Assembly: GCA_024404295.1 (NCBI GenBank)
Contig: JAKSQE010000006.1
Span: forward strand, 1 to 19,615
Direction: 5' to 3'
Source: Oscillibacter sp.
GTDB taxonomy: Bacteria; Bacillota; Clostridia; Oscillospirales; Oscillospiraceae
Length of the DNA stretch: 19,615 nt
Shown here: positions 6,916 to 15,910 of the stretch, in pieces
Layout: each line of letters opens with the position of its first letter
Numbering within the stretch: position 1 is the stretch's first letter
The notes under the pieces: generated by a model
The model's input: only the letters and a program-made list of their open reading frames with translations
What the model was told of the DNA's origin: nothing
The model's database searches: none
Translations under genes and position numbers: made by a program

Positions 6916-6950
6916 TGAGACACCGACGTCTCAGAGAGAATGACTCTCTG
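6916..6950 (+). promoter_or_regulatory. ANTAR-type tandem hairpin (antiterminator), glnN leader
   Basis: Hairpin 1 pairs TGAGAC (6916-6921) with GTCTCA (6928-6933) around the six-base loop ACCGAC, with A1 and G4. Hairpin 2 follows at once: AGAGAG (6933-6938) and CTCTCT (6944-6949) around AATGA, again A1 and G4 but a five-base loop. The arms of hairpin 1 contain bases needed for the terminator 5' arm at 6919-6928, so hairpin 1 and the terminator are mutually exclusive. Tandem hairpins of this kind overlapping a terminator are the known target of ANTAR antiterminators, and such a protein is encoded 1.5 kb away. The short second loop departs from the published rule. Confidence 0.68.
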
Positions 6951-6971
6951 TGCGTTGGTGTCTTCTTTTTT
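6919..6971 (+). terminator. Terminator/attenuator in the glnN leader
   Basis: GACACCGACG (6919-6928) pairs with CGTTGGTGTC (6953-6962), ten pairs with one G-U. It encloses hairpin 2 and is followed by TTCTTTTTT. It lies 20 bases before the glnN start codon and after the promoter, so it must be bypassed for the operon to be expressed. Confidence 0.85.
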
Positions 6972-6990
6972 ATTGAAATGAAAGGGTGAA

Positions 6991-9090
<2,100 letters not shown>

Positions 9091-9111
9091 GAACAAAAAT
9101 GGAGGGAGCTT

Positions 9112-10695
9112 ATGTGCTCGATTATGGGTTACTGCGGCAGCGAAGCCGCTTATGAGTCATTTGCAGAAGGCTTTCAGGAAACCGTTTCCCGCGGACCGGA
9201 TGACAGCCGGATCGTGGATACCGGTGATGGCCTGTTGGGATTCCACCGCCTTTCTATCATGGGCCTGCACCCAGAGGGTATGCAGCCCTTTGAGCTGAAC
9301 GGCAGCTATGTGGTCTGCAATGGTGAGATCTACGGCTTTGAAAAGATGAAGGCGGAACTGCAGGCTAAGGGTTATCCCTTCCGCAGCGGCAGTGATTGCG
9401 AGATCCTGCTGCCTCTATACCGGGAGTATGGAACCGAGATGTTCGGCATGTTGGATGCCGAATATGCTATGATCCTCTTTGACGGAGAAACGAAAGAGTA
9501 TGTTGCCGCCCGTGACCCGATCGGCATTCGCCCCCTCTACTACGGCTATGACAAAAGCGGTACCATTGTATTTGCCAGCGAAGCCAAGAACCTGGTGAAG
9601 TTGGTGAAACAGGTTATGCCGTTCCCTCCGGGACATTATTACAAAAATGGCAAGTTTGTTTGCTATCGGGATATTGCAAAAGCGGAAAAGATATGTGATA
9701 ATGACTTGGAAACCGTTTGCAAAAACATCCATGACAAGCTGGTAGCCGGTGTGGAAAAGCGTTTGGTGGCTGATGCCAAGGTTGGCTTCCTGCTTTCCGG
9801 TGGTTTGGATTCTTCGCTGGTCTGCGCCATCGCAGCCAGCAAGAGCGATAAGCCGATTCGTACCTTTGCCATTGGCATGGATATTGATGCGATCGATTTG
9901 AAGTATGCAAAGCAGGTGGCCGATTACATCGGCAGTGACCATACCGAGGTCATCATGACCAAGGAAGAGGTGCTGGACAGCTTGGAGCATGTCATCCACC
10001 TGCTGGGTACTTACGACATCACCACCATCCGTGCCAGCATGGGTATGTATCTTTGCTGCAAGTATATCCATGAGCATACCGATATTCGTGTGCTGCTGAC
10101 CGGTGAGATTTCTGATGAGCTGTTCGGCTATAAATATACGGATTTTGCGCCCTCTGCGGCTGAGTTCCAGGCAGAGGCGGAGAAGCGTATCCGGGAACTG
10201 CATATGTACGATGTGCTCCGTGCTGACCGATGCATTTCCGTCAACTCTCTGGAGGCACGTGTGCCGTTTGGCGATCTGGACTTTGTGCAGTATGTTATGG
10301 AGATCGACCCAGAAAAGAAGCTGAACAAGTATGGAAAGGGCAAGTATTTGCTGCGCCATGCTTTTGAAGGGGATAACATCCTTCCCGAGGAAATCTTGTG
10401 GCGTGAGAAGGCTGCCTTCTCCGATGCCGTCGGACACTCTATGGTGGACGATTTGAAAGCCTATGCCGAGTGCTGTTACAGTGACGCTGAATGGCAGGAA
10501 AAGGCTGCAAAGTATACCTATGCAACTCCATTTACCAAGGAATCTTTGCTGTATCGCGAGATTTTTGAGAAGTATTATCCCGGACAGGCCGAAATGGTTG
10601 TGGATTTCTGGATGCCGAACAAGAACTGGGAAGGCTGCAACGTCAATGACCCGTCCGCTCGTGTACTGACCAACTACGGCGACAGCGGAAAATAA
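9112..10695 (+). CDS. asnB: Asparagine synthase (glutamine-hydrolysing)
   Basis: The product (527 aa) has an N-terminal class II glutamine amidotransferase domain (about 1-190) with nucleophile Cys2, exposed when the initiator Met is removed; SRGPDD, FHRLSIMG and CNGEIYG line that site. The C-terminal ATP-dependent synthase domain has the pyrophosphate loop LSGGLDSS at 228-235 and GEISDELFGY at 331-340. It converts aspartate, glutamine and ATP to asparagine and glutamate. The start at 9112 has GGAGGGAG just upstream and lies 21 bp after glnN, so glutamine made by the first gene is used by the second. This is a compact AsnB, near the E. coli length, without an extra domain. Amidotransferase relatives exist, but the end-to-end match to AsnB motifs is clear. 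Confidence 0.94.
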   Translation: MCSIMGYCGSEAAYESFAEGFQETVSRGPDDSRIVDTGDGLLGFHRLSIMGLHPEGMQPFELNGSYVVCNGEIYGFEKMKAELQAKGYPFRSGSDCEILLPLYREYGTEMFGMLDAEYAMILFDGETKEYVAARDPIGIRPLYYGYDKSGTIVFASEAKNLVKLVKQVMPFPPGHYYKNGKFVCYRDIAKAEKICDNDLETVCKNIHDKLVAGVEKRLVADAKVGFLLSGGLDSSLVCAIAASKSDKPIRTFAIGMDIDAIDLKYAKQVADYIGSDHTEVIMTKEEVLDSLEHVIHLLGTYDITTIRASMGMYLCCKYIHEHTDIRVLLTGEISDELFGYKYTDFAPSAAEFQAEAEKRIRELHMYDVLRADRCISVNSLEARVPFGDLDFVQYVMEIDPEKKLNKYGKGKYLLRHAFEGDNILPEEILWREKAAFSDAVGHSMVDDLKAYAECCYSDAEWQEKAAKYTYATPFTKESLLYREIFEKYYPGQAEMVVDFWMPNKNWEGCNVNDPSARVLTNYGDSGK

Positions 10696-10711
10696 GAGAG
10701 GAACGGCAAAC

Positions 10712-11419
10712 ATGGAAAAGAAAGCGCAAATGTATGAGGGCAAGGCCAAAAAAGTGTATGAGACAGACGATCCGTCCTTGTTGATCGTAGATTACAAAGA
10801 CGATGCGACTGCGTTCAATGGCCTGAAAAAGGGTACCATTGCAGGCAAGGGTGTCATCAACAACCAGATGAGCAACTTCCTGATGCAGATTCTGGAGACA
10901 AAAGGTGTCCCCACCCACTTTGTAAAAGAATTGAGTGAGCGTGAGACCCTGGTTCGTCGTGTAACCATTGTACCTTTGGAGGTCATCATTCGTAATATTT
11001 CCGCCGGTTCTTTTGCAAAGAACTACGGTGTGGAAGAGGGCATCGTTTTTGAACAGCCCACGGTGGAGTTCTCTTATAAAAACGATGCATTGGGCGATCC
11101 TCTGTTGGCTCCCTCTCATGCGCTTGCTTTGAAATTAGTTACAGAGGCAGAAATGAATCAAATTACCGATTATGCCCTGAAAGTCAACGAGGTCCTGAAG
11201 GATTTTTGGAAGCAGCGCGGTGTGACTCTGGTGGATTTCAAGATCGAGTTTGGTCGTCTGGCAGATGGCACCATCATTCTGGCGGACGAAATCAGCCCCG
11301 ACACCTGCCGCCTGTGGGACAGCGAGACCGGCAAGAAGCTGGATAAGGATCGCTTCCGCCGGGATCTTGGCGGTGTGGAAGAAGCCTACACCGAGATCAT
11401 GGGCCGGTTGAAAGGCTAA
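10712..11419 (+). CDS. purC: SAICAR synthetase (phosphoribosylaminoimidazole-succinocarboxamide synthase)
   Basis: The product (235 aa, the usual bacterial length) joins CAIR with aspartate using ATP to form SAICAR in IMP synthesis; PurB then removes fumarate. It opens with MYEGKAKKVYETDD, the ATP-binding strand-loop of the family. It has RNISAGSFAKNYGVEEG near 105-122 and LVDFKIEFGR near 170-180, followed by ADEISPDTCRLWD. The start at 10712 has GAGAGGAA upstream and is 16 bp after asnB. The stop is two bases before the purF start, so the two are translationally close. Confidence 0.96.
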   Translation: MEKKAQMYEGKAKKVYETDDPSLLIVDYKDDATAFNGLKKGTIAGKGVINNQMSNFLMQILETKGVPTHFVKELSERETLVRRVTIVPLEVIIRNISAGSFAKNYGVEEGIVFEQPTVEFSYKNDALGDPLLAPSHALALKLVTEAEMNQITDYALKVNEVLKDFWKQRGVTLVDFKIEFGRLADGTIILADEISPDTCRLWDSETGKKLDKDRFRRDLGGVEEAYTEIMGRLKG

Positions 11420-11421
11420 CA

Positions 11422-12852
11422 ATGATGGAACAGCAGATCCATGAGGAGTGCGGCGTTTTCGGCATCTATTCGCCCAAACGCCAAGAGTTGGGCCGTATGG
11501 TGTATTACGGCCTGTATGCCCTGCAGCATCGGGGACAGGAAAGTACCGGTATTGTTGTCAATGACGATGGTGTCTTTTCTGTAAAGAAGGGATTGGGACT
11601 GGTCAGTGAAGCCATCTCCGAGCAAAGTCTGCAGGAACTGGGCTGCGGTACAATTGCTGTGGGCCATGTTCGCTATGCGACTACCGGCGCAGACAGCACC
11701 CAAAACATTCAGCCTATTGTGGTAAACCACAACAAGGGCCGCATGGCATTGGCACATAACGGCAACCTGACAAATTCCTATGATCTGCGGCAGACTCTGG
11801 AGGAGAACGGCGCTATTTTCCACACGACCACCGATTCGGAGGTCATTGCATATCTGATCGTGCAGGAGCGTTTGCGGACCGGCTCCATCGAAGCCGCTAT
11901 TTCGGCAACTATGGAGCGGATTCAGGGTGCCTATTCGCTTGTGATCTCCTCTCCGGCCAAACTGATTGCTGTGCGGGATCCCCACGGATTTCGCCCGCTG
12001 TGCTACGGAGAGACAGAGGACGGCGGCATTGTATTTGCATCGGAGTCCTCGGCTTTGGATGCGGTGCATGCAAATTTCATTCGGGACTTGATGCCCGGTG
12101 AAATGGCAATTGTAGAGAACGGGGAAATACGTTTTGATACGACGCATTGCGGAAAAGCGCCCAAACGGTTTTGCGTATTTGAGTATATTTACTTTGCCCG
12201 TCCGGATTCTGTGATTGATGGCGCCAGTGTCAGCTTGGCACGCCAACAGGCAGGTGCATTTCTGGCTATGGAGCATCCGGTGGAAGCGGATTTGGTTGTG
12301 GGTGTTCCGGACTCCGGCCTGGAGGCGGCTCTGGGCTATGCAAAACAGTCCGGCATTCCTTACGGCATTGGATTTACCAAAAACAAATACATCGGAAGAA
12401 CGTTTATTTCTCCCGGGCAGGCCTTACGAGAGGCAGGTGTCAGCATTAAGCTGAATCCCATCCGCGAGGTCGTCAAGGGGAAGCGAATCGTTCTGATTGA
12501 CGACTCCATTGTGCGTGGCACCACGTGCCGCCATATTGTCGATTTGCTGCGTGCTGCCGGAGCGAAAGAGATCCACATGCGGGTCAGCGCACCGCCTTTT
12601 GTAGCACCATGCTATTATGGCACGGATATTGATGACACTTCAGGACTGATCGCCTGCCAACACAGCGTGGAGGAGATTGCCCAGATGATCGGAGTGGATT
12701 CTTTAGGCTATCTAAGCATGGAACATGTCTGCCTTTTGACCGGGAAAGACACCGGTTTTTGCACGGCATGTTTTGGCGGAACGTATCCGACTGCGGTCCC
12801 GACTCATGCGCAGAAATCCCGCTTTGAGGGAAAGATCAGTGATAAAAGCTGA
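11422..12852 (+). CDS. purF: Amidophosphoribosyltransferase
   Basis: The product (476 aa) catalyses the first committed step of purine synthesis: PRPP plus glutamine gives phosphoribosylamine. It begins MMEQQIHEECGVFG. In Bacillus-type enzymes a short propeptide is removed to expose the catalytic Cys, here Cys10. The N-terminal half is the class II amidotransferase domain (YALQHRGQES, GHVRYATTG). The PRPP-binding signature VLIDDSIVRGTT lies near 357. Cysteines at KRFCVFEY, IACQHS and GFCTACFGG match the four iron-sulfur ligands of the B. subtilis type. There is a choice between ATG 11422 and 11425. It ends the glnN operon; a new promoter starts 10 bp after its stop with no terminator between, so some transcripts may run on into the next leader. 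Confidence 0.96.
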   Translation: MMEQQIHEECGVFGIYSPKRQELGRMVYYGLYALQHRGQESTGIVVNDDGVFSVKKGLGLVSEAISEQSLQELGCGTIAVGHVRYATTGADSTQNIQPIVVNHNKGRMALAHNGNLTNSYDLRQTLEENGAIFHTTTDSEVIAYLIVQERLRTGSIEAAISATMERIQGAYSLVISSPAKLIAVRDPHGFRPLCYGETEDGGIVFASESSALDAVHANFIRDLMPGEMAIVENGEIRFDTTHCGKAPKRFCVFEYIYFARPDSVIDGASVSLARQQAGAFLAMEHPVEADLVVGVPDSGLEAALGYAKQSGIPYGIGFTKNKYIGRTFISPGQALREAGVSIKLNPIREVVKGKRIVLIDDSIVRGTTCRHIVDLLRAAGAKEIHMRVSAPPFVAPCYYGTDIDDTSGLIACQHSVEEIAQMIGVDSLGYLSMEHVCLLTGKDTGFCTACFGGTYPTAVPTHAQKSRFEGKISDKS

Positions 12853-12861
12853 AATATGGGA

Positions 12862-12890
12862 TTGACAAAAACTTTTTCTGCATGTATACT
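12862..12890 (+). promoter_or_regulatory. Promoter of the aminotransferase pair
   Basis: TTGACA (12862-12867) and TATACT (12885-12890) are separated by exactly 17 bp and are near-perfect consensus. The expected start is about 12897, placing the whole structured leader in the transcript. The leader before the first start codon is about 155 bases. Confidence 0.85.
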
Positions 12891-12907
12891 TAATGCATAA
12901 AAATACA

Positions 12908-13022
12908 TGAACCTTTCTCTACCACCGGGTGGAGATGCAAAAGGGTGTTCAAGACTTGGCCGTAGGTACGGCACGCTGCATGGCGTGTTATAAGGCGAGG
13001 TCTTGAGCACCCTTTCTTTTTC
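12908..13022 (+). ncRNA. Structured 5' leader RNA, riboswitch-like, unassigned class
   Basis: Two exclusive folds can be drawn. In fold A, TGAAC-CTTT (12908-12916) pairs with AAAG (12940-12943) and GTTCA (12947-12951), enclosing the hairpin TCT-A-CCAC, loop CGG, GTGG-AGA (12918-12935). In fold B, GGGTGTTCAAGAC (12943-12955) pairs with GTCTTGAGCACCC (13000-13012) as a 13-bp terminator stem. Its loop carries two further hairpins: GCCGT/ACGGC (12959-12972) and ACGC/GCGT (12973-12986, loop TGCATG). Folds A and B share 12943-12951. It does not match the purine, ZTP, T-box, SAM, lysine, glycine, THF or ANTAR patterns that I can recall. A ligand is unknown. Confidence 0.55.
12943..13020 (+). terminator. 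Terminator inside the aminotransferase leader
   Basis: A 13-bp stem (12943-12955 with 13000-13012, one G-U) is followed by TTTCTTTT. The 44-base loop is unusually large and itself folds into two hairpins, unlike an ordinary compact terminator. It ends 34 bases before the first aminotransferase start codon and could also stop read-through from purF. Confidence 0.8.
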
Positions 13023-13053
13023 AAGGTTTTATGAAAAAAGGGAGGAATTTGTT

Positions 13054-14190
13054 ATGAAAATTGCACCGTTTAAGGTTGAGGAATGGATGAACGCCTATGA
13101 GATGGACGCACGGTATAACATTGCGGAAACCTGCGTGGATTCGGTATCTCTGGACGAGTTATTTGAACTGACCGGGGAGAATAAAAATGCATTTTGGGAA
13201 TCGTTTAGCTGCCAGCGGTTGACCTATGGCTACATCGTGGGCAATCCGTCTTTTAAGAAGGGAATTTGCAGCCTGTATAAGACCTTACAGCCGGAGGAGA
13301 TCGTGCCGACTCACGGCGCTTCCGGTGCAAACCATCATATTTTCTACTCTCTCATTGATCCCGGCGATCGAGTCATCAGCATTATGCCGACCTATCAGCA
13401 GCTTTACTCGATCCCGGAGAGCTATGGTGCAGACCTGCAAATGCTGCATCTGAAGCCGGAAAACGGCTATCTTCCGGATCTGGAGGAACTGAAAAAGCTG
13501 GCAATTCCCGGAACGAAAATGATCTGTATCAACAATCCCAATAACCCCACAGGTGCGCTGATGGACAAGGAACTGCTGATGCAGATCGTGGAGATCGCAA
13601 AGAGCGTGGGAGCCTATGTCCTGTGCGATGAAGTATATCGCCACCTGACTCAAAAGGATGAATGGTGCGAATCGATTGTAGATCTGTATGAAAAGGGCAT
13701 TTCGATCAGCAGTATGTCCAAGGTGTTTTCGCTGGCAGGATTGCGATTGGGCTGGATCGCGACGCATGACAAGGATGTGGTGCAGGCGTGCCTGTCTCAT
13801 AGAGATTACAATCTGGTCAGCTGTGGCATGTTCGATGAGATGTTGGCAGATATTGCCCTGAAGCATCATGATAAATTGCTGGAACGGAATCGCAGCATTG
13901 TGCGAACCAATCTGGAAATATTAGATCAGTGGGTCCAAATGGAGCCGCATGTGTCCTATCAAAAGCCGCAGGCCGGAACCACAGCATTGGTTTTTTATGA
14001 TTTTGACTTGCCTTCCTACGAATTTTGTGAAAGAATGTATCACGAAGAGGGCGCATTTGTCACTCCGGGTGACTGCTTTGAGGTGCCCCACAGTATGCGA
14101 ATCGGCTATGCCGGCGATACGCAGGAACTGAAAGACGGACTGCAAGCCATGAGCCGATTTATCAGAAAACTGGAGCAGGAGGGATATTGA
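13054..14190 (+). CDS. PLP-dependent aminotransferase, fold type I
   Basis: The product (378 aa) is a class I/II aminotransferase. Pyridoxal phosphate-binding segments are in the usual order: GASGANHHIFYSL near 88, NNPNNPTGAL near 157, LCDEVYRHL near 190 (the Asp contacts the pyridine ring), and SMSKVFSLAGLRLGW near 220 with the Schiff-base Lys. An Arg that should bind the substrate carboxylate lies in MRIGYAGD near the C-terminus. The start at 13054 has GGGAGG eight bases upstream; an open frame extends to 13003 but would begin inside the terminator stem. The substrate cannot be assigned. The family usually moves amino groups between glutamate or aspartate and a keto acid. It has its own promoter and a structured leader and is followed at once by a second aminotransferase gene. 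Confidence 0.85.
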   Translation: MKIAPFKVEEWMNAYEMDARYNIAETCVDSVSLDELFELTGENKNAFWESFSCQRLTYGYIVGNPSFKKGICSLYKTLQPEEIVPTHGASGANHHIFYSLIDPGDRVISIMPTYQQLYSIPESYGADLQMLHLKPENGYLPDLEELKKLAIPGTKMICINNPNNPTGALMDKELLMQIVEIAKSVGAYVLCDEVYRHLTQKDEWCESIVDLYEKGISISSMSKVFSLAGLRLGWIATHDKDVVQACLSHRDYNLVSCGMFDEMLADIALKHHDKLLERNRSIVRTNLEILDQWVQMEPHVSYQKPQAGTTALVFYDFDLPSYEFCERMYHEEGAFVTPGDCFEVPHSMRIGYAGDTQELKDGLQAMSRFIRKLEQEGY

Positions 14191-14191
14191 T

Positions 14192-15370
14192 ATGCCGCAG
14201 ATCAGCGACCGTGTCCAAACCTTTACCGATTCGGTCATCCGACGCATGACCCGCATTAGTGATGAATATGGAGCGTTGAATCTTTCGCAGGGGTTTCCGG
14301 ATTTTGACCCACCGAAGCCAATTCTGGATCGGCTGGCAGAAGTGGCGCATGAGGGCCCTCATCAGTATTCCATTACTTTCGGCGCAGCGAATCTTCGGCA
14401 GGCTCTTGCGGAGAAGCAGGGAAAAGCCATCGGCAGAACCATTGATCCCAACTCTGAAATCGTGGTCACTTGTGGCGGAACTGAGGCCATGATGTGCGCC
14501 ATGATGACCATCTGCAATCCCGGCGATAAGGTGATGGTGTTTTCTCCGTTCTACGAAAATTACGGTGCTGACGCTATTTTAAGCGGAGCGGAACCGATTT
14601 TCATTCCCCTGACCCCGCCGGAATATCAGTTTGACATCCAACTGATTGAACAGGGCTTTCAGGCAGGAGCAAAGGCTATTATTGTGTGCAATCCCTCCAA
14701 CCCCAGCGGCAAGGTCTTTACACGGGATGAGTTGATGGCCATTGGTACGCTGGCAGTCAAGTACGATGCCTATGTGGTGACGGACGAGGTGTATGAGCAT
14801 CTGGTGTATGCACCGTATACCCACACCTATATGGCAGGCCTTCCCGGTATGTTTGAACATACCATTACTTGTAATTCTCTATCGAAAACCTTTTCGATTA
14901 CCGGTTGGAGATTGGGCTATATCATCGGGCCGGCTGTCGTGGTGGAATCGGCAAAGAAGGTCCACGACTTCCTGACGGTTGGCGCTGCGGCACCCCTGCA
15001 GGAGGCAGTTGTTGCCGGACTGCAAATGGGCGAGGGGTACTATGCTGACCTGCTGGAAACGTATACAAAGAAACGGGAATTCTTCCTGAAAGGTCTGGAC
15101 TCGCTTGGCTTGAAGCATAATATCCCGCAGGGTACGTATTTCGTTATGATAGACATTCAAGATTTTCTGGACCTGCCGCAGTTTCAGGGATATACGGATA
15201 TGGAGTTTTGCGAGTGGATGATTCAGAATGTGGGTGTTGCGGCAGTCCCAGGTTCCAGCTTTTTCCGGGAACCGGTGAATCGCTATATCCGACTGCACTT
15301 TGCCAGAGGGGAAGATACATTAAAAGAGGCACTGAAGCGGCTTGAAAAATTGGCTGCGCTGATAAAATAA
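14192..15370 (+). CDS. PLP-dependent aminotransferase, AspC/kynurenine-aminotransferase-like
   Basis: The product (392 aa) is a class I aminotransferase. It has LNLSQGFPDF near 30, a common mark of the methionine/kynurenine aminotransferase (YbdL-like) branch. Further motifs are CGGTEAMMCAMM near 94, CNPSNPSGKVF near 169, VTDEVYEHLVY near 197, SLSKTFSITGWRLGYI near 231 with the Schiff-base Lys, and YIRLHFAR near the end. The start at 14192 is one base after the previous stop, with AGGAGGG upstream, so it is translationally coupled. The pair may act on related keto acids, but the sequence does not show which. It ends at a clear terminator. An aspartate aminotransferase role is possible; the N-terminal motif makes the KAT/YbdL group more likely. 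Confidence 0.85.
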   Translation: MPQISDRVQTFTDSVIRRMTRISDEYGALNLSQGFPDFDPPKPILDRLAEVAHEGPHQYSITFGAANLRQALAEKQGKAIGRTIDPNSEIVVTCGGTEAMMCAMMTICNPGDKVMVFSPFYENYGADAILSGAEPIFIPLTPPEYQFDIQLIEQGFQAGAKAIIVCNPSNPSGKVFTRDELMAIGTLAVKYDAYVVTDEVYEHLVYAPYTHTYMAGLPGMFEHTITCNSLSKTFSITGWRLGYIIGPAVVVESAKKVHDFLTVGAAAPLQEAVVAGLQMGEGYYADLLETYTKKREFFLKGLDSLGLKHNIPQGTYFVMIDIQDFLDLPQFQGYTDMEFCEWMIQNVGVAAVPGSSFFREPVNRYIRLHFARGEDTLKEALKRLEKLAALIK

Positions 15371-15378
15371 AGCATGTA

Positions 15379-15415
15379 AAATGAGGCAATCGTTCAAGAC
15401 GGCTGTCTCATTTTT
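15379..15415 (+). terminator. Rho-independent terminator after the aminotransferases
   Basis: AAATGAGGCA (15379-15388) pairs with TGTCTCATTT (15404-15413), ten pairs with one G-U, and the T-run 15411-15415 overlaps the stem end. It starts nine bases after the stop codon. The stem is AT-rich at its base, so strength is moderate. Confidence 0.75.
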
Positions 15416-15446
15416 CCACTTTTTAAGCACAAAGACAGATTTTGAC

Positions 15447-15475
15447 TTGTGCTTTGAGCGGAAACCGTATATAAT
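15447..15475 (+). promoter_or_regulatory. Promoter of yloU-fakA
   Basis: A perfect TATAAT lies at 15470-15475. The best -35 at 17-bp spacing is TTGTGC (15447-15452). A better-looking TTGACT at 15442-15447 would need a 22-bp spacer. The expected start is near 15482, giving a leader of about 60 bases. Confidence 0.65.
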
Positions 15476-15498
15476 AAGATAGCTAATAGTATAAATTT

Positions 15499-15527
15499 GC
15501 GGACATCTGTCCGCTGAAATTCGCGGA
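15499..15527 (+). other. Hairpin with alternative pairing before yloU
   Basis: GCGGAC (15499-15504) pairs with GTCCGC (15509-15514) around ATCT. The 3' arm TCCGC (15510-15514) can instead pair with GCGGA (15523-15527), next to the ribosome site AAAGGA. It may tune translation or stabilise the transcript; nothing stronger can be said. Confidence 0.35.
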
Positions 15528-15543
15528 AAGGATAGGTATTCCC

Positions 15544-15894
15544 ATGCTGAATTATCAGTCTGAACATGGTGAGGTTTCTGTCTCCAGCGCTGTTTTTTCC
15601 AATATGACCGGTGCTGCTGCAACCAATTGCTTTGGCGTGAAGGGTATGGCATTTCGTTCTATTACGGATGGCCTTGTGCATTTGCTGCGCCCCGAGGCCA
15701 TGAGTAAGGGCGTTAATATTATCTATCATGAGGACGATTCCATCTCGATTGAGCTGCATATTATCGTGGAGAACGGCGTGAATATTCCTGCAGTCTGCCG
15801 CTCAATCATGAATGAGGTCCGCTATGTAGTCCACAAAAATACCGGCGTGACAGTGCGTGCGGTGGATGTGTATGTGGACTCCATGATCCTGTAA
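15544..15894 (+). CDS. yloU: Asp23/Gls24 family envelope-stress protein
   Basis: The product (116 aa) is a small cytoplasmic protein of the Asp23/Gls24 (DUF322) family. GEVSVSSAVFSNMTGAAATN near 9-28, FGVKGMAF near 30, and ELHIIVENGVNIPAVCRSI near 70-88 are the family blocks, ending in VRAVDVYVDSMIL. Family members are often linked to the membrane or cell-envelope stress, but the molecular role is not settled. The start at 15544 has AAAGGATAGG upstream. The gene is 16 bp ahead of fakA, the conserved yloU-yloV arrangement of Firmicutes. Confidence 0.9.
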   Translation: MLNYQSEHGEVSVSSAVFSNMTGAAATNCFGVKGMAFRSITDGLVHLLRPEAMSKGVNIIYHEDDSISIELHIIVENGVNIPAVCRSIMNEVRYVVHKNTGVTVRAVDVYVDSMIL

Positions 15895-15910
15895 GGGAGG
15901 AAACCATCGA

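Noticed and set aside
6908..6921. Inverted repeat GTCTC-GATATT-GAGAC across the glnN promoter as an RNA hairpin
   Set aside because: Its left arm overlaps the -10 element and is upstream of the expected transcript start, so it is not in the RNA. It could be a DNA operator, but there is no further evidence.
12972..12987. Hairpin with six-base loop TGCATG as an ANTAR site
   Set aside because: The loop has T at position 1 and A at position 4, so it fails the A1/G4 rule.
12936..13005. 23-codon frame from the ATG at 12935 in the aminotransferase leader
   Set aside because: GGTGGAG abuts the ATG with no spacing, so it is not a working ribosome site, and the frame gives no recognisable leader-peptide pattern.
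12853..13053. Purine (guanine/adenine), ZTP or T-box element after purF
   Set aside because: The conserved cores I would expect for these classes are not present, and the downstream genes are not purine or tRNA-synthetase genes.
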